Translations under genes and position numbers: made by a program | Notes under the pieces: model-generated | What the model was told of the DNA's origin: nothing | The model's input: the letters and a program-made list of their open reading frames with translations, nothing else | The model's database searches: none | Shown: in pieces, positions 44,701 to 53,287 of the stretch | How the letters are laid out: every line of letters starts with the position of its first letter | Numbering within the stretch: position 1 is the stretch's first letter | Assembly: GCA_016718805.1 (NCBI GenBank) | Contig: JADKCP010000007.1 | Location: 1-64,000 of the forward strand | Source of the DNA: Bacteroidota bacterium | GTDB lineage: Bacteria; Bacteroidota; Bacteroidia; UBA4408 | Direction of reading: 5' to 3' | DNA: 64,000 nucleotides

Positions 44701-45022
44701 TTCCTTGTATTGTGTTGTGGTAGGAAATCAATATGGCTGTAAGGATAGTGATTGTGTATATGTTACGATTAATGGTTTAGGAACAGCCACATTACAGGAA
44801 AAATCTAATGCTCAGTTATTTCCCAACCCGGCCGACAGTTACTTGAAATTTATTCCGGCGTTTGAAGAAAATCACTTCGCTGTGATTTATAATGCACAAG
44901 GAGCCATAGTTTACTCAACAAGTTTTACCAAGGAACTAGTAGTATTCACTGAGAATTGGGCTCCCGGCATTTATTTGTTGCAATACGATAATGCAAATAC
45001 TCGTTTCGTTGTAAAACATTAA
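41777..45022 (+). CDS. CotH-kinase-like, lamin-tail and PKD protein with T9SS tail
   Basis: A 1081-residue secreted protein. After a signal peptide (1-21) comes a CotH-like kinase domain at about 45-420 (VGVRFKGNSSYDNIG, LKKSFNISLDAF, NCYDDPTFMREVFYENQLRK, FAPIEFDGNDVM). An Ig-like region follows (about 430-545), then a lamin-tail domain at about 555-690 (IVINELMARNNTT, EDWLELYNTTNQAIDISGYY). Two PKD modules come next (YSWNFGDGSPLSTDISPSHF, YTWNFGDGSSLSTAINPSHQ), each followed by a cysteine-containing module. A type A sorting tail ends it (LFPNPADSYLKF). CotH proteins are atypical protein kinases in spore coats; activity here is unproven. Confidence 0.87.
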   Translation: MISKKLLFVLFFIQVICINAQNLPRQFQLSGDGRMLTIGEKPNNNFYNQNNVPILYLNFSDTANFWQDLITYHDSLWDYPASLVYNGVTYDSVGVRFKGNSSYDNIGTSLKKSFNISLDAFKNDQNINGFSTLNLNNCYDDPTFMREVFYENQLRKHVPAAQTNFAHLYINGADWGLYANVQQLNKDFQKDWFLSNEGANFRASRPPGSTGSGSIIQASFLNLGNDTSEYQKFYTLKSSESPDPWTKLKNFCIALDTTDPSRMSSLLSNYLDIDRALWFLASEIAFNDFDSYIEKGKNDFYVYYEKETGRFAPIEFDGNDVMDTHYVNSVSALRHQTDTLYPLMSKIINVPEIRQRYLAHMRTLVADEQDTLSAFPLIDSYYALIDSIVQADTIKLYSYAAFQDGPSILKYYLRLRRLKMLNNSEVNDIAPVITDVTLSSDSIYWKQPEAGHSVEIKAKVTSVNGISNVTLYAAAGFVGNFTKIPMFDDGQHADSLVGDGIFGASIPAQNGGTWMRYYVEAAGNNTAKSVSFEPPGAEHSIFIYLVKPSIAADTTSIVINELMARNNTTATDSAGQYEDWLELYNTTNQAIDISGYYLTDNENNLAKWQFPQGTIINANDYLIVWADEDQSQGKLHTNFKFSATGEQVILLNAAGELISKVAFGPQNIDVSFARIPNGTGAFSAQFPTFRINNNPKPLVNFSASATQACSSLLVNFTNNSTNASDYSWNFGDGSPLSTDISPSHFYAAPGNYTVSLQANGGGWTSIDSLVNYIQVFAAPTVSFASDTIYSSTTTFMLDAGNGFVSYDWNTGEQTQTIQVDTSASYCVIVSNSNNCKDTACVYVFIPLPIAVALFSSDIQQGCAGLTVNFTNQSSNASSYTWNFGDGSSLSTAINPSHQYDTAGVYTVSLIANNTNSSDTLSLINYINAHPLPEFSFASDTIHGPSTTYLLDAGNLFSSYLWNTGDTVSAITVVNDSLYCVVVGNQYGCKDSDCVYVTINGLGTATLQEKSNAQLFPNPADSYLKFIPAFEENHFAVIYNAQGAIVYSTSFTKELVVFTENWAPGIYLLQYDNANTRFVVKH

Positions 45023-45023
45023 T

Positions 45024-45055
45024 AAAAGCAAACTGTATTTTTGGTACAGTGCTTT
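45024..45055 (+). terminator. Probable terminator of the CotH-domain gene
   Basis: An imperfect hairpin pairs AAAGCAAACTGTA with TACAGTGCTTT around a short T-rich loop, followed by CAATTTTG. It begins 2 bp after the stop at 45022. Confidence 0.55.
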
Positions 45056-45094
45056 CAATTTTGTTTACTAGTATTGAGCTAAATTTACCCTGTT

Positions 45095-47047
45095 ATGCTT
45101 TATGTAAGTGGTTTGTTTGCTTTGTTACTACTGTTTTTAACGCTACTTTTTTTAGTAGGCTATTGGATTTCTAAGTTCCTATTGGGTGGCTATGGAACGA
45201 TTTTTTCGACACTATTTTTTTCACTATTCACAGGCACTTTTTTATTTAGCTCCATTGTAGCCTTGTCTTTTACATCTTTTATAACCATTTTTTCATTCGC
45301 GCTTTTAGTACTCTTTTTTATAGCAATAGTTCTAAGAAAAGCTAAGCGTTTAGAGGTTAAAAATACTTCACTTGAGTTTACAATTAAAAGTTGGCTTGGG
45401 TATTTATGTCCTTTGATTAGTGTATTAATGCTTCTTGTAGCTTGGTTTGGAAGCCAGGTGGTAAATACAAATGTAGAATTGGTTTTGCCGGCAAATCCTG
45501 AGAACTATTTATATTCCCAATTTGCAAAATTGCTATCTGAAACAAATATTGAAAGCACCTTTACCATAGGATTTTTGCCCGGTAGTTATACCGGTGGAGT
45601 AAGTCCTTACCATTATTTCGATTTATGGCTGAGTGCAGGAATTAGCAAAGTATTTCACATATCAGCTTTAGAAGCAATCCATTTTTTTACGCTTCCATTG
45701 CTCAATTTTTTAAATGTACTTGGACTTTGCACTTTGTTTGAACTAAGTTCAAAACCAAAACGATTCATTCCATTTATTGCTTTGTTGTTTTTGCACTTAA
45801 GTGGAATTAATTTTCTCTCAATCGCACAGGAATTTGGGAAGTATCATTTTGACTTTTTGGAACCACTACTTGGCTTGTATGGTGAAAAATTGAGTTTTGC
45901 ATTTACTTTATTCATTGTAGCAGTTTATCTTATTTTAAAAAACAGACATCTAGAAGCTATTTATTTCTTACTACTTGTACCTTTATTTTTTCCACTTCTT
46001 TTTCCTCCTCTAATCATTGGACTTCCTTTATTTGCAGCAGTATTAAGTAAGATCAAAATAATAAATACCAAAGAATTTATACAGTATGGATTCTTTTTAC
46101 TGTCTGTAATATTGGGCTTAATTTTTTTCTATCGAAACTCACCTGCAGCTTCATTTTCGCTTGAAAGCAGTAGCGATTTTAGTGGTTTCAACCTTGCTTC
46201 AGTAAAAATGACTTTGGTTGAATTGTATTATCGAACCTGGGATAAACCTTTTAGAACCTTGCTTTTTTATTCGCCTTTCCTCTTATTTCTTTTAATAAAA
46301 TTGAAAGATCTAAAATTCTCGGAGGCGCACAAAACCTTGCTTTTACTCACAGGATTGCTCTATTCAAGTGCCCTAGTAAGTTGGGGATTTTTGTATAAAC
46401 TTCCAGAAGCTCGTCAAATTTATACCAATGCATTGTTGCTTTTTCACTTGGTTTTAGTGTTAGTTCTTTATGATTGGATACTATTGCAGAAAAAAGGAAA
46501 ACTCGCCTTTATTGCAAGCACTGCGCTTATTGTATTATTGTGCACGATGGCTAGTTACAATTATAAAGACTATGCTGAAGCACAATTAAAATATGGATAT
46601 TCAAAAGAGTATATAAAAACTATTAAGTCGTTAAGATTAGCTGCCAATGATCAATTTACAGTCGCGTACATAAAAAACAAAAATGAATATTTGTCAACTA
46701 CCGAATTAGTAACCGGAGGAATAACCGGAGCCTATTTACAACTGGAAAATAAGTTTTATGGACTTGTAAGCTTGTCTTGCTTTGATATTACAGAAGATGT
46801 AAGCATAGGTGAAAGTTCAAAAAAAATGTTGTACAGTCAAAACTTTTACACTTTTGTAAAAGAGCAACAAAAACAAACTAAATTTATAAGTATAGAACAA
46901 AGTCAGCTCGATTTTTTATCACTGCACAAAATACGATACCTGCTTGTTTCGAAAAATTGCGTTGTTCCGCAATTGATCTTCACTAAAGTAGATAAGCGAT
47001 TGGTAGATAAATTAAGTGGAGAACAATTTTTGGTTTTAAAAAACTGA
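45095..47047 (+). CDS. Polytopic membrane protein of unknown function (possibly GT-C-like)
   Basis: A 650-residue protein with roughly a dozen hydrophobic helices between about 1 and 480 (for example LFALLLLFLTLLFLVGYWIS, FIPFIALLFLHLSG and LALIVLLCTMASY-like stretches near 480). A C-terminal soluble region of about 150 residues follows (FTVAYIKNKNEYLSTTELVT, KIRYLLVSKNCVVPQLIFTK). The layout of many helices plus a C-terminal globular part resembles lipid-linked-sugar glycosyltransferases of the GT-C type, but I see no diagnostic loop motif, so no function is assigned. It follows the CotH gene after a terminator and has no clear operon partner. Confidence 0.6.
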   Translation: MLYVSGLFALLLLFLTLLFLVGYWISKFLLGGYGTIFSTLFFSLFTGTFLFSSIVALSFTSFITIFSFALLVLFFIAIVLRKAKRLEVKNTSLEFTIKSWLGYLCPLISVLMLLVAWFGSQVVNTNVELVLPANPENYLYSQFAKLLSETNIESTFTIGFLPGSYTGGVSPYHYFDLWLSAGISKVFHISALEAIHFFTLPLLNFLNVLGLCTLFELSSKPKRFIPFIALLFLHLSGINFLSIAQEFGKYHFDFLEPLLGLYGEKLSFAFTLFIVAVYLILKNRHLEAIYFLLLVPLFFPLLFPPLIIGLPLFAAVLSKIKIINTKEFIQYGFFLLSVILGLIFFYRNSPAASFSLESSSDFSGFNLASVKMTLVELYYRTWDKPFRTLLFYSPFLLFLLIKLKDLKFSEAHKTLLLLTGLLYSSALVSWGFLYKLPEARQIYTNALLLFHLVLVLVLYDWILLQKKGKLAFIASTALIVLLCTMASYNYKDYAEAQLKYGYSKEYIKTIKSLRLAANDQFTVAYIKNKNEYLSTTELVTGGITGAYLQLENKFYGLVSLSCFDITEDVSIGESSKKMLYSQNFYTFVKEQQKQTKFISIEQSQLDFLSLHKIRYLLVSKNCVVPQLIFTKVDKRLVDKLSGEQFLVLKN

Positions 47048-47622
47048 TCAGTTGTTTTAAGCTTTAAATTTTATTTAGAAATAAATAAACCATTGGGTTC
47101 ACAAAGGAAAACACAAGGGATATAAAGAGTAGAACACTAAAAACTATTAAATGTATACATCGTGCAATAATAGTACTCAATGAGGTTTGAACCTATAATA
47201 GTTTATAAATCATCTTAAGAATTAATAAATTCTATTTCTTTCCTTTTATAACTTTATACAATGCCAATAACATCAACTAACAATATGCTTCATCTCAATT
47301 ATAGCTGGATTTATTAATATTGTTTACTAAGGATTTAAACGATAAAATGGAAAGGAATACTTATTATTTACAACGACATCAAATCGGCGATAATCCTAAG
47401 AATCCGCCAAATCTGCGTTCCAATTATAAATTCTAATCATACGAATATTTTACCCTGTTGCATTATTTTAATTTTCATTCACAAAAGCGGATACATGTAA
47501 CAAATAATTTAAAAAGCCAATATTATCAGTATTTTCGCATACAGTTCCTGAATCTATAAAAAAGGCATCTTCTTATGTTTCTAAATTTTTGACTTATCAA
47601 TTTTAAGAGTAAACTAACTAGC
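47048..47622 (+). other. Gene-free region
   Basis: I see no supportable gene in these 575 bp. Around 47380-47425 the text CGGCGATAATCCTAAGAATC and CGCCAAATCTGCGTTCC resembles short dispersed intergenic sequences I recall from other Bacteroidota, perhaps remnants of a mobile or repeated element. A short frame at 47347 (29 codons) is not credible on its own. Confidence 0.4.
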
Positions 47623-47808
47623 ATGAACTCAAAAAACAGAACAATCCTAATTTCAGCCATGTTGCTAATTTTATCGGCCGGCAATTTTAACCGTTTAAGC
47701 GATACATCGTGTATAAAGCCTATTCACATGACTACGCTTTTGGTAATGGGTGCTTCAATCGGAATACTCATACAGGCATTGATTCAGCGCTTTCAACAAA
47801 ATAAATAA
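47623..47808 (+). CDS. Small membrane protein of unknown function
   Basis: A 61-residue protein with two hydrophobic segments, at about 7-21 (TILISAMLLILSAGN) and about 38-55 (TTLLVMGASIGILIQALI). They are separated by a short loop with one cysteine, and the tail is basic (QRFQQNK). Similar two-helix mini-proteins occur in Flavobacteria-like genomes, so I consider it real. No function is known. It lies 38 bp before adenine deaminase on the same strand and could share a transcript. Confidence 0.6.
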   Translation: MNSKNRTILISAMLLILSAGNFNRLSDTSCIKPIHMTTLLVMGASIGILIQALIQRFQQNK

Positions 47809-47846
47809 ACAAGGTTTTTACACAAACTGTACACACAATTAATAGT

Positions 47847-49484
47847 ATGTCAGCAACAAGTTTTCAAGTTACAGCCAATTTAGTAGATATTTTTCATGAG
47901 CAAATTTATGCTGCTCAAATACAGGTAACTGATGGAATTATCAGCAGCATTACTAAAATTAATGAAGCTCCGGTCGATTATATTTTACCCGGATTTGTTG
48001 ATGCGCATGTGCATGTTGAAAGTAGTATGCTCACTCCTTGTCAGTTTGCTCGATTAGCTGTTTTACATGGAACTGTTGCAACCGTAAGCGACCCACACGA
48101 AATTGGAAATGTATTGGGCGTTGCAGGAGTTGAATACATGATTGAAAATGGAAACAAAGTTCCTTTCAAATTTTATTTCGGAGCACCATCCTGCGTGCCT
48201 GCCACAAGTTTTGAAACTGCCGGGGCTGTAATTAATGCTGCCGATATTGAAAAGTTATTTCAACGTGAAGAAATAGTATACCTCGCCGAAATGATGAATT
48301 GGCCGGGTGTATTGAATGGTGATAAAGATGTTTTTCAAAAAATTGCACTCGCTAAAAAATACAACAAACAAGTAGATGGACATGCTCCCGGTTTAAGAGG
48401 ACAACAGGCCAAAGATTACATAGCTGCAGGAATAAGCACCGATCACGAATGCTTCACTGCTGAAGAGGCGTTGGACAAACTAAAGTATGGAATGAAAATA
48501 CTGATTCGTGAAGGAAGTGCTGCTAAAAACTTTGATGCTTTGATTAATTTGTTACACGATTATCCAAACGAAATTATGTTTTGTTCAGACGACAAACATC
48601 CCGATAATTTGGAAGAAGGTCACCTTAATTTACTGGTGAAGCGTGCATTGGAAAAAGGTATTGACCTCTTTAAAATTCTACGTGCGGCTTGTGTAAATCC
48701 GGTGGAACACTACAAACTTAATGTTGGACAATTAAAAGTTGGCGATCCTGCTGATTTTATTTTGGTCAATAATTTAAGAGATTTCAAGGTGCTTAAAACC
48801 TACATCAATGGCACAGTGGTAGCGCAAGATGGTAGAACAAACATTCCATTTCATCACAGTGAAATAGTTAATAATTTTAGCACACATGCTAAATCGCCCG
48901 AGCAGTTTAAAATTGCTTCAACAACTAAAAAAGTTGCGGTAATTGAAGCTTTAGACGGGCAACTCATCACCAATAAAATTATCGCTGATGTGAAGTATGA
49001 ACATGGATATTGTGAGGTGGATATTTCACAGGATATTTTGAAAATTGCTGTAATAAATCGCTACAACAATGCTGAACCTGCGCTAGGTTTTATTAAAAAT
49101 TTTGGACTTACACATGGAGCAATCGCAAGCACAGTTGCTCACGATTCGCACAATATTATTGCTGTTGGTACTTCGGATGAAGAAATTTGCAAAGCCATTA
49201 ATTTGCTAATTGATTGCAAAGGAGGAATAGTAGCCCTGAGTTCAACCATGGAAATGCTGTTGCCGCTTCCCATTGCCGGAATCATGAGCGGAGAAGATGC
49301 TTTTGAAGTTGCCAAACAATATACTGCCATTGATGCTTTTGCTAAAGAATTAGGAAGTAAACTTTCGGCTCCTTTTATGACCTTAAGTTTTATGGCTTTG
49401 TTGGTAATACCGCACTTAAAGCTTAGCGATAAAGGATTGTTTGATGGTGATAATTTTGAATTTGTAAAGGTTGTTCAGAATTAA
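47847..49484 (+). CDS. ade: Adenine deaminase
   Basis: A 545-residue amidohydrolase converting adenine to hypoxanthine in purine salvage. The metal-binding motif is FVDAHVHVESSMLTPCQFA, followed by HGTVATVSDPHEIGNVLG. Further metal ligands are in AEMMNWPGV, VDGHAPGLRGQQAKDYIAAG and CSDDKHPDNLEEGHLN. The C-terminal Ade-specific domain contains GFGLTHGAIASTVAHDSHNI-type sequence (FGLTHGAIASTVAHDSHNII). Full length for the family. It is separated from the next gene by about 107 bp. Confidence 0.94.
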   Translation: MSATSFQVTANLVDIFHEQIYAAQIQVTDGIISSITKINEAPVDYILPGFVDAHVHVESSMLTPCQFARLAVLHGTVATVSDPHEIGNVLGVAGVEYMIENGNKVPFKFYFGAPSCVPATSFETAGAVINAADIEKLFQREEIVYLAEMMNWPGVLNGDKDVFQKIALAKKYNKQVDGHAPGLRGQQAKDYIAAGISTDHECFTAEEALDKLKYGMKILIREGSAAKNFDALINLLHDYPNEIMFCSDDKHPDNLEEGHLNLLVKRALEKGIDLFKILRAACVNPVEHYKLNVGQLKVGDPADFILVNNLRDFKVLKTYINGTVVAQDGRTNIPFHHSEIVNNFSTHAKSPEQFKIASTTKKVAVIEALDGQLITNKIIADVKYEHGYCEVDISQDILKIAVINRYNNAEPALGFIKNFGLTHGAIASTVAHDSHNIIAVGTSDEEICKAINLLIDCKGGIVALSSTMEMLLPLPIAGIMSGEDAFEVAKQYTAIDAFAKELGSKLSAPFMTLSFMALLVIPHLKLSDKGLFDGDNFEFVKVVQN

Positions 49485-49591
49485 GTTGGAGGAGAGCAGG
49501 AAATCTGCTATTTTTGGAGCATCAATTCAGATACTACCTGCACAATTGATTTGGCGAATGCCAAGATGTTAACTAATCAAGTATTTATTAA

Positions 49592-50242
49592 ATGGACTAC
49601 AATACCGAGTTACCTCACTTAGTTATTTCTGAGTATGGACGAAATATTCAAAAAATGGTTGACCATGCGTTGAGCATTGCCGACCGAGAAGAACGCAACA
49701 GAGTGGCACGTGCAATTATTGATGTGATGGGACAATTGAATCCACATTTGCGTGATGTGAATGACTTTAAACATAAACTGTGGGATCATTTATTTATTAT
49801 TTCAAAGTTTCAGTTGGATGTTGATTCTCCTTATCCTAAACCTTCGCGAGAAACTTTTGAAACTAAACCTGAAATGCTGAGTTATCCGAGTAATCATATT
49901 CGTTACAAGCATTACGGAAAGAGCATTGAAAAGATGATTGCCAAAGCTAAAGATATGGAAGATGGAGATATGCGCAATGCCTTTGTAGAAGCTATCGCCA
50001 ATCAAATGAAACGCTCCTATGTAAATTGGAATAAAGATTCTGTGAGCGATGATGTAATTACAGAACAACTGGGATTGCTTTCAAAAGGAGAATTAAAACT
50101 GCGCGAAAATTTCCGTTTACAAGCCGGTGAGTTTATTGCTCCACGACCGCAAAACCAACAAAATAACAACAATAAAAAGCGCAAATTTCAGAACAAGCAA
50201 AAAAACCGTAACAACGGTGGCGGCGATAAAAAGAAGTTCTAA
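49592..50242 (+). CDS. DUF4290 protein
   Basis: A 216-residue cytoplasmic protein of a Bacteroidota-restricted family. The conserved start MDYNTELPHLVISEYGRNIQ, the middle NPHLRDVNDFKHKLWDHLFI, and VEAIANQMKRSYVNWNKDSV match DUF4290. The last 40 residues are low-complexity and strongly basic (KKRKFQNKQKNRNNGGGDKK), which would suit RNA or ribosome binding; that is an inference. No function is established. It converges with an M16 peptidase gene. Confidence 0.88.
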   Translation: MDYNTELPHLVISEYGRNIQKMVDHALSIADREERNRVARAIIDVMGQLNPHLRDVNDFKHKLWDHLFIISKFQLDVDSPYPKPSRETFETKPEMLSYPSNHIRYKHYGKSIEKMIAKAKDMEDGDMRNAFVEAIANQMKRSYVNWNKDSVSDDVITEQLGLLSKGELKLRENFRLQAGEFIAPRPQNQQNNNNKKRKFQNKQKNRNNGGGDKKKF

Positions 50243-50304
50243 TTTGCCTGTTACAAGAATACACTAGTGACAAATTTAGCTTACTTTTTTTAGATCAATA
50301 AAGC

Positions 50305-51582
50305 CTATTTTTTTCCAACTACCAATTCAATCAAATCCTTTTCTTGAAGGTAGGTTATTGCCAATTGCTGTAAACGTTCGGGGGTGATAGTTCTTATGGT
50401 ATGCAGGTAATCATCAAAATAATCATAACCCAAACCATATTCTAAAATTGAATTAAATTTTTCCGACATAGCAAATGCACCATCTACACTTCTAACAAAA
50501 GTACCTAAGAGGTAATTTTTAACTAAGTCCAATTCTTCAACAGGAATAAGTTCTTCACGCATTTTTTTCAATTCAAAATAAATTTCCTGAATCGCTGCAG
50601 CACATACATCCACTCCTACTTCGGTAGCAATAAAAAAATACCCTCCCTGTTGCAAACTTGCTACTGCGCTTCCTATTCCATAGGTATATCCCTTATCTTC
50701 ACGAATATTGTTCATTAAGCGCGATCCAAAATATCCACCCAACACAGTATTCAATACTTGCATTCCAAAATAATCGGGATGAGTTCTATTAAAAAGTATT
50801 CGGCCAATGCGTATAGCCGATTGCACTGCATCTGCCTTTTCAATCAGGTGCGTTCGCTGATTTGTTGTAGTAAATTCAACTTGCCATTTAGGTACAGGAT
50901 GTTCACTTTTCCAGCCATCTCCAAAAAGTTGATTCAGCAATTGCATGGTCTCATCCTTAACTAAACCTGACACAACAATTGAGCAATTTGAAGCAGTATA
51001 ATGCTGCTTGTAAAACTGTTTAATGCTGTCTAGGTTCAAATTATCAAAGTGCTCAAGTTCCGTAATTACACCATAAGGATGCTGTTTACCGAAAACTAAT
51101 TCATTAAAATGATGGCGTGCAAGCACCTCTACTTTTTGATTGTTTACAACTAATTTTTGCTTTGAATTTTGCTTATAAACCGCGAATTCCTTTTCAGGAA
51201 ATTTTGCTTGTTTTAAAATTTCATTGAGTATGGGAAGCACATTCACCAAGTGCTTGTTTAATGAATAAAGTACAATGTGCGATTTATCTTTGGTGCAATT
51301 GCTTTCTAAAAAAGCTCCATAATAATCGAGTTGTTCGGCAATTTCGGCTGATGTAAACGAAGCTGTTCCTTCTTTAAGTAAACTATTTGTTGCATGCGCT
51401 ACTTGAGGCATTGATTCAAATTTACTTCCAGCATCAAAAATCCATTCAATTTTAACCAGGTCTTGCGTTCCTGCATTGATGCTGTATGCATGAATGCCAT
51501 TAGCGAAGACTGTTTTTTGAGCCTGGATTAAATTTATTTTATCAACTTGTATTATATCGGGAGCACTGTTTCTGTTTATCAC
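50305..51582 (-). CDS. M16 peptidase-like protein, non-catalytic subunit
   Basis: About 425 residues with the two-domain M16 fold. The zinc-binding HxxEH motif is missing: where the active partner has HLFEHLMFGG, this protein reads VAHATNSLLKEGTAS. The C-terminal R/Y region is kept (GGYFGSRLMNNIREDKGYTY). This is the pattern of the non-catalytic subunit in two-gene M16 peptidases, which help bind substrate. I choose GTG at 51582 (MINRNSAPDI), the usual family start, over the in-frame TTG at 51591. It lies about 40 bp downstream of the catalytic subunit gene. Confidence 0.85.
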   Translation of the reverse strand: MINRNSAPDIIQVDKINLIQAQKTVFANGIHAYSINAGTQDLVKIEWIFDAGSKFESMPQVAHATNSLLKEGTASFTSAEIAEQLDYYGAFLESNCTKDKSHIVLYSLNKHLVNVLPILNEILKQAKFPEKEFAVYKQNSKQKLVVNNQKVEVLARHHFNELVFGKQHPYGVITELEHFDNLNLDSIKQFYKQHYTASNCSIVVSGLVKDETMQLLNQLFGDGWKSEHPVPKWQVEFTTTNQRTHLIEKADAVQSAIRIGRILFNRTHPDYFGMQVLNTVLGGYFGSRLMNNIREDKGYTYGIGSAVASLQQGGYFFIATEVGVDVCAAAIQEIYFELKKMREELIPVEELDLVKNYLLGTFVRSVDGAFAMSEKFNSILEYGLGYDYFDDYLHTIRTITPERLQQLAITYLQEKDLIELVVGKK

Positions 51583-51622
51583 TTTTTTCAATTTAAATTC
51601 ATTTAACTTTCAGTAGTAAAAA

Positions 51623-52858
51623 CTAGTTAGCCATGTAATATAAGGTAGAACAGTTTTCTTTCTGTACATATTTTGTGAGCACCTGTTGAATTTTTTCGGC
51701 ACTAACTGCAAGGTATTTTTCGGTTTCTTGATTTATCAAATTCGCATCACCCATGAGCTCAAAAGTTGCCAGATTCATGGCCTTGTTTAAAATATTCATT
51801 TCACTAAAAACCAAAATACTTTCGAGTTTGTTTTTAATCTTAGTGAGTTCGCGCTCTTCCAATAATTTCGATTTGAATTTATCGAGTTCCTCTTCAATTG
51901 CAGCTTCGGCAGCTTCCATTGCTACACCTTTCACTAATTTACCGGATATGATAAACAAGCCTTTGTCCATATCACCACTCATGTAAGCATTTATTTCGCT
52001 AAACAACTGCTTGTTTTTTACCAGTTCTAAATACAGTCTTGCTGATTTTCCGTTTGACAAAATATCTGAAACCATGTCCATTGCATGGTAGTCTTCATCA
52101 CCTCTTGCTCCTACATGATAGGCTTTATAAATGGCATCGAGCGGAACATCTCTTTGTACGGTTAATTTTCGTGCTTCTGTTTGTTGTGGTTCCTGCGGCA
52201 ATTTTCGCGGTTTCACTTGAACGGGAGCTATAGGAGCAAACCATTTTTCGCTTAATTCCTTTGCTTTTTCAAATTCAATATTTCCGGCAATTACCAGTAT
52301 GGCATTAGTAGGATTATAATAGGTTTTAAAAAAGCCTTTCACATCTTCCATCTTTGCATTTTCAATATGGCTTATTTCCTTGCCTATTGTATTCCACAAA
52401 TAAGGATGCACTTTATAGGCAAGTGGTCGAAGAAGCAACCACACATCACCATAAGGTTGATTGTAGTAGCGTTGCTTAAATTCTTCGATTACCACGTTTC
52501 GCTGCACCTCTAAACTTTTTTCAGAAAAAGCCAGACTGAGCATTCTATCTGACTCCAGCCAAAAAGCAGTTTCACAATTTTCGGCTGGAAGGGTTAAATA
52601 ATAATTGGTAATATCGTTGGTAGTAAAAGCATTGTTTTCGCCACCGGCTCTTTGTAAAGGTTCATCGTAATTTGGAATATTTACAGAGCCGCCAAACATC
52701 AAGTGTTCAAACAAGTGAGCGAATCCTGTTTTATCAGGCTCCTCATCGCGTGCACCAACATCGTACAACACATTTAAACATACCAAAGGTGTGGAAGTAT
52801 CGTGATGATGTAAAACTCTTAGACCATTTTGAAGGACAAATTTCTTATAATTAATCAT
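51623..52858 (-). CDS. M16 zinc peptidase, catalytic subunit
   Basis: A 411-residue metallopeptidase with the inverted zinc motif HxxEH in GFAHLFEHLMFGGSVNIPNY. The third ligand Glu lies about 75 residues later in RNVVIEEFKQRYYNQPYGDV. The second domain (VSDILSNGKSARLYLELVKN) is also present. No signal peptide is visible, so it may act in the cytoplasm, or be exported by an unseen route. It probably forms a heterodimer with the non-catalytic subunit encoded just downstream and degrades or processes peptides. Confidence 0.9.
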   Translation of the reverse strand: MINYKKFVLQNGLRVLHHHDTSTPLVCLNVLYDVGARDEEPDKTGFAHLFEHLMFGGSVNIPNYDEPLQRAGGENNAFTTNDITNYYLTLPAENCETAFWLESDRMLSLAFSEKSLEVQRNVVIEEFKQRYYNQPYGDVWLLLRPLAYKVHPYLWNTIGKEISHIENAKMEDVKGFFKTYYNPTNAILVIAGNIEFEKAKELSEKWFAPIAPVQVKPRKLPQEPQQTEARKLTVQRDVPLDAIYKAYHVGARGDEDYHAMDMVSDILSNGKSARLYLELVKNKQLFSEINAYMSGDMDKGLFIISGKLVKGVAMEAAEAAIEEELDKFKSKLLEERELTKIKNKLESILVFSEMNILNKAMNLATFELMGDANLINQETEKYLAVSAEKIQQVLTKYVQKENCSTLYYMAN

Positions 52859-52958
52859 GCTATGTGTAAAGGACTTTTAGTAGTAATATTCATAACTAGG
52901 CAATCGTAAATATTGCTGTAAGCAGTATTTAGTGGATTGCGAAAGTACTAAGAATTGC

Positions 52959-53255
52959 TTATTGCTCGGTAGTAGATTCGGCAGCTCTTGCTTCAATTTC
53001 AAATTTATTGTTGTAGTAACCATGAATCAACGATTCCCAGCAGTATAGCAATAGAAAACGCAAAAAACCATATTTGCGAAACTGAGCCACATGGCATAAT
53101 TCATGGGCCAGGTGTTTCTTGTCGTTTAAAAAATGTTCCCGTTTAATGTTCCACAAATAAATGGTAGATCCTAACACGATTGCAACATTCGGATTACCCA
53201 AGTAAAAAGCAGCAAATCGGGCTCTTTTGGAAGCTTCCTTAACCGTGAACTGCAT
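52959..53255 (-). CDS. DUF4157-like small zincin protein
   Basis: A 98-residue protein with a metallopeptidase-like motif HELCHVAQF (HExxH) at about 46-50. It is followed by a hydrophobic stretch (FLRFLLLYCWESLIHGYY) and ends EIEARAAE, a common distal Glu/Asp region in this family. The layout matches short DUF4157-like proteins found in Bacteroidota. Catalysis is plausible but unproven, and such small zincins may act as inactive binding proteins. No signal peptide. It lies 33 bp downstream of the PhoH gene on the same strand. Confidence 0.7.
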   Translation of the reverse strand: MQFTVKEASKRARFAAFYLGNPNVAIVLGSTIYLWNIKREHFLNDKKHLAHELCHVAQFRKYGFLRFLLLYCWESLIHGYYNNKFEIEARAAESTTEQ

Positions 53256-53287
53256 GCTTTAATAAACAATAAACATCATCCAACAAT

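Noticed and set aside
47347..47436. A 29-codon frame in the 47.0-47.6 kb gap
   Set aside because: Too short, and its text resembles dispersed intergenic repeats rather than a gene.
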